Positions 24,613 through 32,957 are shown, counted from the stretch's first letter. The stretch is 62,470 nt of DNA from CAWBKV01 sp041946675 (GCA_041946675.1 JBHGAU010000008.1:1-62470), one strand, 5' to 3'. The notes: generated by a model from the sequence alone, not told the origin. Made by a program: numbers and translations.

Positions 24613-26022
24613 ATGAGACAGAATGAAATAATCGGAAAATCGCATTTTGAGGAGAAGCATGGCATCAAAGTCCTTTATATTAAGGGCGAACCCTACGAGA
24701 TGGGTTACCAGCACGGCTATCTCCTGTCTGATAAAATTGCACTTCTGATTGGCAGAACACTTCCTGCTACTGCTGCTTATATTGCCAATCAGACCAGCTC
24801 GAGTTTTGAAAGAGCACAAGAGATCTTATGGATAGGACAAAAAAGGGCTGAGCCCTTTCTTCCTGAGGAGTCCAGAGAGGAGATGGAAGGAATCGCCGAT
24901 GGTGCAAATGATGCCGGAACCGATGTGACATTGGAGCGGATCTTGCTCTGGAATACCAACTATGATCAATGGTGCCTCTATTGCCATCCGCACTACTGGC
25001 AATGCGATGACAAAGGAAATCCTGGTTCAACCGTCTCTGCCCCATCAATGGGAGGCGGGTGCAGCAGCTTCTCAGCCTGGGACGAATGGGCAGGATGCGA
25101 TGGAAAACTGATCTTCGGCAAGAACGAGGATAACTTCAATATGCCAGAGCAACTGGATAATCGAATGATGGTTGTGGCCGATCCCGAGAAGGGATTTGGA
25201 CATGCCTTTCTCACCTATCCCGGGATGATCGGCCTTGATGGAGGCCTGAACGAGTCAGGCTTCGAGATGATGACCCAGCTCAACTCCATGCAGCATGAGA
25301 GCATGGATGGCTGCGGGATCGCCGTATTCACCCGCTTGCTGCTGACGCATGCAAAATCCGTCAGTGACGCCGTCAGAATATTCCAGGAATATCCTCGATG
25401 TGCGGGCATTGCATACCACGTCGCAGATGCCAGATCCAGAAACGCTGCCGTGGTTGAAACTTCCTCCAAAAGGGTTTGCGTCCGCCGACCCATGCAAGGC
25501 ATCAGTGCTCTGTGGCAGACCAACCACTCCAACTGCTATCCCGGCTGGATGGGCTATTCGGGATACAACATGGTTGCAGATCAAGCCGGTGTTAATGAGC
25601 TGAAGGATATCTCAACCGTTGAATGCTGGCAGAACAGCCTCAAAGATCCATACAACTTCTATGTTCAGGCACCAAGCCGTTTTGAGAGATATGGGCAGCT
25701 GATCCATGACTATTACGGCAATATCACTCCGGAAAATGCAATAAAGATACTGAGCGACAGATATGATCCTTATACTCGAATGACCCGCCCGGAGAATTTT
25801 CCGTCCTGGACAAATAATATCCTCTGTACAGTATGTGCGCTATATCCTGATTTTACATATCAGGCTCCGCCTCCGCTCGGAGGCTTCAGGGCTCATATAG
25901 CCAATATGTGGAGCCTTGTGGCTTATCCTGAGACAGGGGATCTCTGGCTGGCGATAAAGGGCTTTCCGGCGCAGTACGGCGGCTATGAGCATTTTAATCT
26001 GCAGGAGTTGCTCGGGCGCTAG
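24613..26022 (+). CDS. C45-family autoproteolytic hydrolase/acyltransferase
   Basis: A 469-residue Ntn-hydrolase-like protein. GYQHGYLL near the N-terminus and MGGGCSSFSAW in the middle are the marks of the C45/AAT (acyl-CoA:6-APA acyltransferase-like, phospholipase B-like) group, where the Cys becomes the N-terminal nucleophile after self-cleavage. LIFGKNEDN and MIGLDGGLNESGF follow as expected. ATG 24613 has GGAGGG (24601-24606) six bases ahead; a longer frame from 24532 adds 27 residues without a ribosome site. Cytoplasmic; no signal peptide. The substrate is unknown (an amide or ester). Confidence 0.85.
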   Translation: MRQNEIIGKSHFEEKHGIKVLYIKGEPYEMGYQHGYLLSDKIALLIGRTLPATAAYIANQTSSSFERAQEILWIGQKRAEPFLPEESREEMEGIADGANDAGTDVTLERILLWNTNYDQWCLYCHPHYWQCDDKGNPGSTVSAPSMGGGCSSFSAWDEWAGCDGKLIFGKNEDNFNMPEQLDNRMMVVADPEKGFGHAFLTYPGMIGLDGGLNESGFEMMTQLNSMQHESMDGCGIAVFTRLLLTHAKSVSDAVRIFQEYPRCAGIAYHVADARSRNAAVVETSSKRVCVRRPMQGISALWQTNHSNCYPGWMGYSGYNMVADQAGVNELKDISTVECWQNSLKDPYNFYVQAPSRFERYGQLIHDYYGNITPENAIKILSDRYDPYTRMTRPENFPSWTNNILCTVCALYPDFTYQAPPPLGGFRAHIANMWSLVAYPETGDLWLAIKGFPAQYGGYEHFNLQELLGR

Positions 26023-26379
26023 GATTAATGCCATGATATCTATAATTTCTTGTAGACGTTGCCCCGTATTCTACATAAGGAACTCATCCCAAAACTGGTT
26101 CACCGAAGCATTAATCTTCGCGGCTTCGTGTGAACAGGGCCCTCACGCGAAGCCGTGAAGGGCGCGAAGAGTCACCGTATTAGAAATCATACCCAAAGGA
26201 TGAAAAGGATTGCATGTTAGCGATAATTGAACGTTTTTCACGTGAAGGCATAAAGAGATTTGTTGTGCGTCATATACTTTTGGGATGCCCTCAATAGAAA
26301 GTAGCTGCACAGGAATTTGGCCGCTGGTGCTTGTTATATCGAGCAGGCATTCTTTTCCAATGATCTCAGCCAATAGTGC
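26023..26379. other. Intergenic region with inverted repeat and an uncertain short frame
   Basis: About 350 bases. An imperfect 18-bp inverted repeat lies at 26116-26160. On the minus strand, directly behind and in frame with the Sm-like gene, a 76-codon frame (26143-26373, TTG start, AEIIGKECLLDITSTSGQIPVQLL...) ends inside that repeat. Its first 50 residues look protein-like, so it may be a gene whose 3' end was replaced by the repeat. I cannot identify it. Confidence 0.3.
26116..26160. repeat. Imperfect inverted repeat (18 bp arms)
   Basis: CTTCGCGGCTTCGTGTGA (26116-26133) against TCACGCGAAGCCGTGAAG (26143-26160), 16 of 18 positions complementary, with a 9-base loop. It could be a bidirectional terminator between the C45 hydrolase and Sm-like genes or a dispersed palindromic element. 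Confidence 0.6.
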
Positions 26380-26697
26380 TTATTGCTTATTGCCTGTGGG
26401 CCTCATCAGCTCTGTTCCGAAGGTTATTTTGGCAATAGCGCTTCTAAAGACAAGGCTCACCTCATCCGAATCGGTTGATTCGATAAGCAGCTCGTAAGAG
26501 TTGAATCCCTTGAGCCTTCCTTTAATCTCCTGCCCTGTGACGAGATGGATAGTTATCTCCTGCCCCAGCAGCTTTGGCAGAAAATATGGTCCCCGATCTC
26601 CACGTTTTGGACTTTCTGATGGCTTCCGCTGATCCTGGTTTGGTCTTGCCTGAGGACTCGGCTTGAATCCCTTGCGGCGATCAAAGTTATCCGGCAT
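26380..26697 (-). CDS. Sm-like (Lsm) RNA-binding protein with disordered N-terminus
   Basis: A 105-residue protein. The first 40 residues are Pro/Lys/Arg-rich and probably disordered (RRKGFKPSPQARPNQDQRKP). The rest (LPKLLGQEITIHLVTGQEIKGRLKGFNSYELLIES ... VFRSAIAKITF) has the five-strand Sm fold pattern: Sm1 (ITIHL.TG.EI.G.L.GF..YELLI) and Sm2 (V.R.AI..I). It is closer to Hfq/Lsm in style than to the short archaeal SmAP1. Such proteins bind U-rich RNA and can assist small RNAs. It lies 6 kb from the small-RNA array, which may be coincidence. Confidence 0.75.
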   Translation of the reverse strand: MPDNFDRRKGFKPSPQARPNQDQRKPSESPKRGDRGPYFLPKLLGQEITIHLVTGQEIKGRLKGFNSYELLIESTDSDEVSLVFRSAIAKITFGTELMRPTGNKQ

Positions 26698-27147
26698 AAT
26701 TCACGTCTTTTCAATTATTTTCCTGATTTTGGCCTCTTCACTGCTCTATCAGCAGCCTTAACTTATTATTCGCCAGTAGAGCAGATTATATATACATTTG
26801 GGATATCTGCATGAAGGTAATTGCTAGATGTTATAGTTTACTCAGCTATATATTAGTCTGGTATAAGAGCATCTTTGCTATTTCCAATTGGCCTTGAGAT
26901 AGTGATCACCTCCCAACGGGCCACCGTGTCACTCAGCTATTGAATTCAAAGGTCTTATATTACGGCTGGGGCTAAGACTAACGGTGACGACAGCACACTC
27001 AGTCGCCGCACAGGCTACCCCTGGCCCTCCGCTGGAGGAAGGTTTTTGGATTGGAGACCAGCGAAAAATTAAAGATCTAACCGGTTTCCAAAAGCATAAA
27101 CATTATTTTCCACTGAAATACTACCGTTAGATCTGGAAATCGCATAA
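26698..27147. other. Intergenic region with possible small RNA and repeat copy
   Basis: 450 bases between two minus-strand genes. A TATA-like GCTATATATTAG (26845-26856) points to a plus-strand transcript from about 26877 that would contain GATCACCTCCC, an anti-SD sequence, enclosed by complementary ATAGTGA and TCAC...CTAT. Behind it, 26966-27042 is a minus-strand copy of the repeat family found at 30.4-30.8 kb. No protein gene is seen. Confidence 0.4.
26966..27042 (-). repeat. Inverted copy of the 142-bp repeat family
   Basis: Read on the minus strand this segment runs CCTTCCTCC...AGGGGTAGCC...CGGCGACTGAG...CCGTTAGT.TTAGCCCCAG, matching the start of the first tandem copy at 30370-30460 almost block for block. 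It is the only copy in this orientation and lies at the other side of the helicase gene. Confidence 0.65.
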
Positions 27148-29667
27148 TTATTCTTTAGCCTTCATGGGAACCAAGAAATTGTCTATGATGCCAGAAGGTG
27201 TCAGGTTCAACTCGTTGAGCCTCCTTTCACACATTTTTACCAAAACTTCTTGCGTGGAGCTTGAGTTTGCCAATTCATAAATTAGAGTACCTACATTAGA
27301 GATTATAGAATATAATCTATCCAGAGTTAGTACATAAATATCATTAGTAGAAATTGCAGGGCTCGCATAGTTGTTAGGTTGGACAACGATTTTCGTAGCT
27401 TTATATTCTGGGTATTCAGTAGTAAACCATTCATTGGAGGTAATCATTTGCGAAAGATCCTCTTTAGTGAAGGGATTATCAGGCTTTTTATTACTTTTGG
27501 CCTCTATAATAAATCCATGGTTATCTTCAACTATCCATAATACATCTGGACCTTTTCCTAGACTATTTTCTGGGCGTTCTGAATGAAATCCTAGCATACA
27601 ACCTAATTCTTGAAGGGATTGCTCGAATTGATTTGTCGTAGCATGTGGATTAAGCCACGAAGTAATCCTCTTAAATTCAGATACGTAGCCCCTTCTCTCT
27701 CTGTATTCTTTAAGTGGTTCAACGACCCTAATTGATTGTATTCCTGGCTCAGAAAAAGGTAGATAAGGTAATTCTAATCGCGGTTTTAGTAAGCGCTTAT
27801 TCAGTGAAAAAGCTTCTTTTTGAAAATCATTGGCACGTTCTTCATTTCCCCAGAAATAAGCTGCTCTTGCACATAACTGGTATAGCCATCCTAATAAGTC
27901 ATCATCGATTTTTCCTTTTTCTAAAGCACTTTTTAATACCGCTATTGAATCATCATAGTATCCATCACGAATGAGCTTAAGATGTCGTCTCTCAATTCCT
28001 GCGACTTTTAGGGACACTATATCTTGTTTTTGCTGATTCGTTTGTTCAGCTAACCTATCAGCATGGTATTCAATCCAGTCAGAATCCCTCTTTAAACATT
28101 TCTCTATAGTATCCCTGAATTCTTCGAAGGATTTTACATCCCGACTAATTTCATTACCAAGCTGCATTTGGGCTTGGGTACTTGGAGTTAACTGTGCCAA
28201 ATTGTTTGTTTTGCTAATCCAAGGAACTAAATCATTACCTAACAAAATTATGACACAATAGTCTCCAAAACCCCTAGTGCCTCGCCCTAATCCTTGTTCG
28301 ATCTTTTGAGCAGTAGATGTAGTAGTAACGCTACTATTGCCTAATATGTATCGCATAAAAGAATCATAGATATTTTCCCCCAGGGGTTTTCCATCCATGA
28401 CTAATAGTCTACAACTATCGCGAGGAAGATCTAGCCCATCATAACGATTTGAAAGGGCATAAGCTCCCATAGAATTGGTGGTAAGCTCTTGAATAAATAG
28501 ATCTACTTCCTCGCTTCTGGATGGGATTTTTGCAACATCGTCCCATTTAGCAAGCGTTCTATTCGAGGGAACAAGTATTAAAACACCTGCTCTTTTAGAA
28601 ATTTCTTTTATCATTAATTTTGTGAAATCAATTATTCGATTGTGGTCCAAATTCATTAGAGCTGGGGCAAGAATCATTCTCTCTCCAACCCCAGCAAGAG
28701 ATTTCGGGGCAATCGGTTCAGAAACGGACTTTACGTCGGCATCAAAAGTCCTTACAATAGTGCTATCATTTGCCAAAGTTGCCGACATGTAAATCCGTCT
28801 TGGACATTTATCGAAAGAGGGAAATTTATCTAATAAGGGATACAATGGCGTTATTGAGAAAGACCTTGATCCTATGAGCGCATGACAATAATCAAATTCA
28901 TCACGTAATAATGGCCAGATAAATGGATAATTGGAAGAGATGCTCGAAAGGCGAGTCCTTACTTCGGATAATTTATGCTTCCAGCTCCAATAAGGGACCT
29001 CCAAAATCATTGTATCTTTATTAGCCAAAATATCATCAAATGTGCCAATCCTATCAATCTCATCAAAATCCTCTCTAAACAAATTACACAACTCTAAATA
29101 GAGAGAATCGTTTTCTTCCCGTTTTACTGATAAAGTAAAGCTATCTCTAATATTCGGAAACGCAGTATGAGCGTCATCTAAAATGATTCCTTCTAGCGGT
29201 ACATAATCGCTTCCTCTATCAGCACAACCAAATTGGGTTTTAGCGTTGAATAACTTTGCATATGTTGCTATCATTATGCTATTTCCTGTAAGAAAATCGT
29301 CATCCAAATCGCCTCCGGTTCGAGATAATGTAGTCTTAATTCCATAGTCATGTGATAAATTGAAAGTCTGCCTAGTTAATTGAGTTGTTGGACATAAATA
29401 TAATACAGAACCTTTGGTTTGATTTATTATAGATTGTGCGATTATCAGACCAACAAGGGTCTTTCCCCCACCAGTATTTAGTTTTATTATGACATCTTTA
29501 TTATCACGCTTGATATTCCATTCCTTCAATACTTCTGCTTGGCTTTGCCATAGATCATTGATATTTAACTCGCGATTTGACCTGGGTAAACGCCGGAATA
29601 ACTCAAATGGGTCTATTGGTTTGGAAGGCACACCGCGTTCCTTTCTTAGTTTATTAAAATCAACCAT
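27148..29667 (-). CDS. Superfamily 2 helicase fused to a PD-(D/E)XK-like nuclease domain
   Basis: An 839-residue protein. Walker A NTGGGKT (64-70), DDAH box (164-167), MSATL, and a motif VI-like EQGLGRGTRG near 500 define an SF2 helicase. The last 180 residues contain GKGPDVLWIVEDNHGFIIEAKSNKK, the D...E.K pattern of restriction-endonuclease-like nucleases. Helical repeats lie between. ATG 29667 has GGTGAT close upstream. The gene is visibly richer in A+T than its neighbours, stands alone, and lies between copies of a repeat family and next to toxin-antitoxin genes. All this fits a horizontally acquired anti-phage or anti-plasmid protein, though not one I can name. Confidence 0.78.
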   Translation of the reverse strand: MVDFNKLRKERGVPSKPIDPFELFRRLPRSNRELNINDLWQSQAEVLKEWNIKRDNKDVIIKLNTGGGKTLVGLIIAQSIINQTKGSVLYLCPTTQLTRQTFNLSHDYGIKTTLSRTGGDLDDDFLTGNSIMIATYAKLFNAKTQFGCADRGSDYVPLEGIILDDAHTAFPNIRDSFTLSVKREENDSLYLELCNLFREDFDEIDRIGTFDDILANKDTMILEVPYWSWKHKLSEVRTRLSSISSNYPFIWPLLRDEFDYCHALIGSRSFSITPLYPLLDKFPSFDKCPRRIYMSATLANDSTIVRTFDADVKSVSEPIAPKSLAGVGERMILAPALMNLDHNRIIDFTKLMIKEISKRAGVLILVPSNRTLAKWDDVAKIPSRSEEVDLFIQELTTNSMGAYALSNRYDGLDLPRDSCRLLVMDGKPLGENIYDSFMRYILGNSSVTTTSTAQKIEQGLGRGTRGFGDYCVIILLGNDLVPWISKTNNLAQLTPSTQAQMQLGNEISRDVKSFEEFRDTIEKCLKRDSDWIEYHADRLAEQTNQQKQDIVSLKVAGIERRHLKLIRDGYYDDSIAVLKSALEKGKIDDDLLGWLYQLCARAAYFWGNEERANDFQKEAFSLNKRLLKPRLELPYLPFSEPGIQSIRVVEPLKEYRERRGYVSEFKRITSWLNPHATTNQFEQSLQELGCMLGFHSERPENSLGKGPDVLWIVEDNHGFIIEAKSNKKPDNPFTKEDLSQMITSNEWFTTEYPEYKATKIVVQPNNYASPAISTNDIYVLTLDRLYSIISNVGTLIYELANSSSTQEVLVKMCERRLNELNLTPSGIIDNFLVPMKAKE

Positions 29668-29927
29668 GAAAAATCACCTTCCTCGATCAGTATTTAAAAT
29701 TTCTCTCATATTAAAGCAATTCTAGACTTCATTTTTATATTAATTCAATTTAATCTAATAAATCGGCCAATATAAACTTTGCTTTATATATTATCAGCTG
29801 CTCCGACTCCCTTTGCTTGCTCTTGCCATCAGGCTAGATCTTAGTCTATTGGACACATCTTCCTTGGCACTCCATATATGTTTTGTGGACAACCACTTTG
29901 GAAAGATACCGCTAAGCCAATAAATGC

Positions 29928-30200
29928 TTATATCGTTGAATCTGAACCCATGGGCTTAAATACAACCTCTCCCGCCGCCAATGATTTTGCCTGCAGCCGC
30001 CCAGCAAAGAAGTCTTCCATGATCTCATCGATCTCTTCGGATACCTCAGGCGTATATTCAACCTCGCCGCAAATATCGCAGATAAAAGCCGGAACATCCT
30101 TGATGACTACTATCTCATCCCCAACTCTGGCCATAAATTCGTCCTTGCCCTCAAGCATCTTGCCTGCGCAACAACGGCAGCTATGAGCATCAGAACTCAT
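29928..30200 (-). CDS. YgiT-type zinc-finger protein (orphan antitoxin-like)
   Basis: A 90-residue protein with CRCCAGK and, 30 residues on, CDICGEVEYTPEVSEEIDEIM. This is the YgiT/MqsA-type zinc finger usually followed by a short helix and LAAGEVVF. Members are antitoxins encoded beside a DUF4258 or MqsR-like toxin. GGAGAGGAG lies about seven bases before ATG 30200. No intact toxin gene is seen on either side; a 22-codon frame upstream is all that remains, so it may be a solitary survivor. Confidence 0.75.
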   Translation of the reverse strand: MSSDAHSCRCCAGKMLEGKDEFMARVGDEIVVIKDVPAFICDICGEVEYTPEVSEEIDEIMEDFFAGRLQAKSLAAGEVVFKPMGSDSTI

Positions 30201-30844
30201 TTACATCTCCTCTCCCTGAATCCAGCTATTTCTGAAGGGCACGATTTACGTTTTGAATATATCGATATTCAATATTATTTCTCTTCTTTCCCATTAGCGC
30301 TTTGGCACAACGAACGGAGAGCTGCTTTCATCTTATTCCCATCAACAATATTGCATGCGTTATCCAGGGCCTTCCCCCGAAGAGGGGTTAGGGGTAGCCC
30401 GTCCGGCGACTGAGGACGCTAGAATGGCTGTTAGTGCTAGCCCCAGAAGAACGTACGAGCTTTAAATTATGTCAGTCAGCCCTGAAGGCAAAGTAGGAGC
30501 GGCCCAGCAATTTATGCTTATAAAATGTAATCCCTTTTAGCCCGATCGGCGATTGAGGACGCTAGAATGGCCGTTAGTGTTAGCCCCAGAAGTAGTGTAC
30601 GCTTTGATTATTATTTAGCCATAAACGCAAAGCAAGAATAGCTCTGTAATTTTCGTTCATAAATTGGCAATTTCATTATGCCTGCCCGGCGATTGAGGGC
30701 TCTAGAATGGCTTTTAGTGTTAGCACCAGAAGTAGTGTAGGCTTTGGTTATTAGTCAGCTCTAAACGCAAAGGAAGAGTAGCTCTGCAATATGAGAGCCT
30801 TTGAAATCAAGCTCTACTTTACCAAATCCCGAGCCCTCGATTTG
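30201..30844. other. Non-coding region dominated by tandem repeats
   Basis: About 640 bases with no supported gene. Frames that cross it are short and cut by stops in the repeats. From 30395 on it consists of three tandem copies of a ~142-bp unit. The first 190 bases hold the upstream region of the YgiT-type gene and nothing else I recognise. Confidence 0.5.
30395..30800 (+). repeat. Three tandem copies of a ~142-bp repeat
   Basis: Copies begin at about 30395, 30538 and 30679. The conserved core is CGGCGAYTGAGG..GCTAGAATGGC, then TTAGTGYTAGC.CCAGAAG, then after a variable spacer an AAACGCAAAG..AG.AGCTC-like block. Copy 1 is preceded by CTTCCCCCGAAGAGGGG (30370-30386), also found in the inverted copy at 26966-27042. 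The GCTAG...YTAGC arms could pair as a short hairpin in copies 1 and 2. The unit is far longer than a CRISPR repeat and has no unique spacers. Confidence 0.75.
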
Positions 30845-31099
30845 TTATCTTTCATATACAGCACTGCGATGCTTTATCCGAAGTATCAAAACGCCTTCTT
30901 TAGTTTTTGAATAGACTATTCGATAATCTCCTATGCGCAGCTTAAACATACCTTTAAACTGGCCAGAGAGAGATTCGCCACAATGTGGATTGCTGGATAA
31001 AGCTGTCTCCAGATCTCTTATAAGCTTCCTGGCAACACTCTTATCCAGATGTTTTAGATCACGGGTGACAGAGGACTTATATTCAATCCTGTATGCCAA
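30845..31099 (-). CDS. RelE/ParE-family toxin
   Basis: An 84-residue mRNA-interferase-like toxin. YRIEYKSSVTRDLKHLDKSVARKLIRDLETAL is the family's first half, and FKLRIGDYRIVYSKTKEGVLILRIKHRSAVYER its second, with the usual basic and aromatic residues (R, R, Y, H.R..VY). TTG 31099 overlaps the end of the ribbon-helix-helix gene upstream by 17 bases and follows GAGGG. The pair forms a standard type II toxin-antitoxin operon. Confidence 0.9.
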   Translation of the reverse strand: MAYRIEYKSSVTRDLKHLDKSVARKLIRDLETALSSNPHCGESLSGQFKGMFKLRIGDYRIVYSKTKEGVLILRIKHRSAVYER

Positions 31100-31310
31100 G
31101 GAGGTCCCTCATCTCATCCCTGGAGACTATCCTGTCATCCTTATCATTTAATCTCTCCAGAGCTATTAGGTAATCTGCGTACTCCTCCAGATATTCCTCA
31201 ATAGCCTTTCGAATTATGTAGGTTTTGGGACGCTCTATCGTTTTAGCCAGATCTTCCAAGCTATGTGCCAGGTCATCCGGGATTCTTATGGAAACAGATG
31301 TAGAGATAAT
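31083..31310 (-). CDS. Ribbon-helix-helix antitoxin without an ATG start
   Basis: A 75-codon frame that encodes STSVSIRIPDDLAHSLEDL followed by AKTIERPKTYIIRKAIEEYL and ends ALERLNDKDDRIVSRDEMRDLLGIQD. This is a complete RelB/CopG-type antitoxin. No ATG, GTG or TTG stands near its N-terminus: the only candidates are ATT 31310 or ATC 31307. GGTGG (31314-31318) lies 3-6 bases ahead, and a TATA-like ATATAC near 31341-31346 puts the transcript start at about 31315, so a start in this spot is likely. An automatic caller would miss it. Alternatively the true start codon has mutated. Confidence 0.7.
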   Translation of the reverse strand: MISTSVSIRIPDDLAHSLEDLAKTIERPKTYIIRKAIEEYLEEYADYLIALERLNDKDDRIVSRDEMRDLLGIQD

Positions 31311-31444
31311 GAACCACCAAAACCATAATTGTTTTACTTGTATATCAATGTATTACAATTGGAAGCTGATAATAGCCAATAGGGCAGGAAGCAGAAGCGG
31401 TAGATATTTCGATATGGTCTGAAAACTATAGAAAAAGAAAGCGA

Positions 31445-32170
31445 TCAAAGAGCAACAGAATTTCTCAAAATCCCTATTCCCTCGATCTCCACCTCAACCA
31501 CATCGCCCTTCTGAAGCGGGCCGACCCCAGGCGGCGTTCCTGTGGCAATAACATCTCCCGGCAGCAGCGTCATTATCTCGCTTATGAACTCAACAAGCTT
31601 CGGCACATTGAAGATGAGATCCGAAGTATTTGACTTCTGCCTAACATTGCCGTTAACGCGCGTCTGAATATTTGCATTCAAGGGATCGATACTGGCGATC
31701 CATGGCCCAAATGGCGCAAAGGTATCGAAGCTCTTCGCACGCGTCCACTGGCCGTCTTTCTTCTGCAGATCGCGTGCAGTAACATCGTTGAAGCATGTAT
31801 AGCCCAAAATATATTCCGCATAGTCCTTGGCCTCGACATTCCTGCACTTCTTCCCTATCACAACGCCAAGCTCACCCTCATAATCCACTTGGCTGCTGGA
31901 TTTTGGATAGGCGATCTCTTTCCCGGGATCAAGGACCGCTGTTGGTGGTTTGAGAAATGTTATCGGCTCATCAGGAAGCTTCATCTTAAGCTCATTTGCA
32001 TGCTCTCTATAGTTGAGGCCGATGCAAACGATCTTGCTCGGCGTTGCCGGGGAAAGCAGCTCGACATCCTTAAGGTTGTAAATCTCGCCTCCTGAGATAA
32101 TCCTCTCGCCGCTCAGAGATCCGCCGCAAACTCTGCCGTCTGTTCTGAATCTCACTATCAATGTAACCAT
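31445..32170 (-). CDS. Fumarylacetoacetate hydrolase-family protein
   Basis: A protein of about 241 residues with the FAH fold. CIGLNYREHANELKM, the metal ligands in VDYEGELGVVIGKKC (E, E) and FNDVTARDLQ (D), and TGTPPGVGPLQKGDVVEVEIEGIG at the end are all typical. Members hydrolyse or decarboxylate acylpyruvates or 2-hydroxyhepta-dienedioate-type substrates; archaeal substrates are poorly known. I start it at ATG 32170; ATG 32215 is in frame but overlaps pyrK by 29 bases. It follows pyrD and pyrK on the same strand, though it has no known place in pyrimidine synthesis. Confidence 0.87.
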   Translation of the reverse strand: MVTLIVRFRTDGRVCGGSLSGERIISGGEIYNLKDVELLSPATPSKIVCIGLNYREHANELKMKLPDEPITFLKPPTAVLDPGKEIAYPKSSSQVDYEGELGVVIGKKCRNVEAKDYAEYILGYTCFNDVTARDLQKKDGQWTRAKSFDTFAPFGPWIASIDPLNANIQTRVNGNVRQKSNTSDLIFNVPKLVEFISEIMTLLPGDVIATGTPPGVGPLQKGDVVEVEIEGIGILRNSVAL

Positions 32171-32186
32171 CCCTTTATTATTGCCG

Positions 32187-32957
32187 TCATCCCTTGCACG
32201 GCCCAATGACGCCATCCGGCCCTCGTTTATACCTGCCGAATTCGCTATTCAAAAGCTTGCCAGCCACGATCACAGGCCCCTCGACGCATACCCTGATTCC
32301 ATCTGGATCCAGGCAGCATGATCCGCAGACTCCGATTGCGCATTTGAAGTGCCTGTTGATGCATGCCTGGATCTTTCCGGCATGCCCTTTCGCTCTTGAG
32401 ATTATATCCCACATCATGAGCTCTGGGCCGCAGAGATATATCTGGTCGAACTCATCCAGGTTCAATTCCTTTAGGCCTGCTGATACGTAGCCGGCAATTC
32501 CAAATGAGCCGTCATCTGTAGTAATAATTGTATTCCCAATGCTCTTGAATCTGCTCCTGAAGATCATATCCGCAGAAGACCTGAAGCCTATCAGCGATGT
32601 TACTTCTATGCCTGCTTTCTTTGCTCTCTCACCCAAAAATGCCAGCGGCGCTACGCCGACGCCTCCGCCGATGAGCAGGATCTTTTCACCGCTGAAGCTG
32701 AAGCCGTTTCCCAGAGGCCCTCTAAGGCCGATGCTGTCTCCCGGGTGAACATCGATAAGGGCTCTTGTCGCCTCGCCAACCGCATGAACTGTTATCCTGT
32801 TGGAATCGGAGAAGCTCATGGGAATCTCATCCAGCCCCCGAATCCATACCATTACATACTGGCCGGGCATGGGACCGAGGGATCTATCGAACTCAATAGT
32901 TTTGATAATTGGCGTCTCATTCTCAATAGAGATGACTAGAGCATTAACCGGCCTCAT
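32187..32957 (-). CDS. pyrK: Dihydroorotate dehydrogenase electron-transfer subunit
   Basis: A 256-residue FAD/[2Fe-2S] protein that passes electrons from PyrD. MPGQYVMVWIRG begins the FAD-binding barrel, LLIGGGVGVAPL is the nucleotide-binding loop, and four Cys near the C-terminus (CAIGVCGSCCLDPDGIRVC) bind the 2Fe-2S cluster. Its ATG overlaps the stop of pyrD by four bases. The complex acts in pyrimidine synthesis in the cytoplasm. Confidence 0.94.
   Translation of the reverse strand: MRPVNALVISIENETPIIKTIEFDRSLGPMPGQYVMVWIRGLDEIPMSFSDSNRITVHAVGEATRALIDVHPGDSIGLRGPLGNGFSFSGEKILLIGGGVGVAPLAFLGERAKKAGIEVTSLIGFRSSADMIFRSRFKSIGNTIITTDDGSFGIAGYVSAGLKELNLDEFDQIYLCGPELMMWDIISRAKGHAGKIQACINRHFKCAIGVCGSCCLDPDGIRVCVEGPVIVAGKLLNSEFGRYKRGPDGVIGPCKG

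Noticed and set aside
30183..30413. 76-codon plus-strand frame next to the YgiT-type gene
   Set aside because: Overlaps that gene's start and runs into the repeat unit; composition not protein-like.
30395..30800. Tandem repeats as a CRISPR array
   Set aside because: The unit is about 142 bp with conserved and variable zones, only three copies, no unique spacers of constant size and no cas genes.
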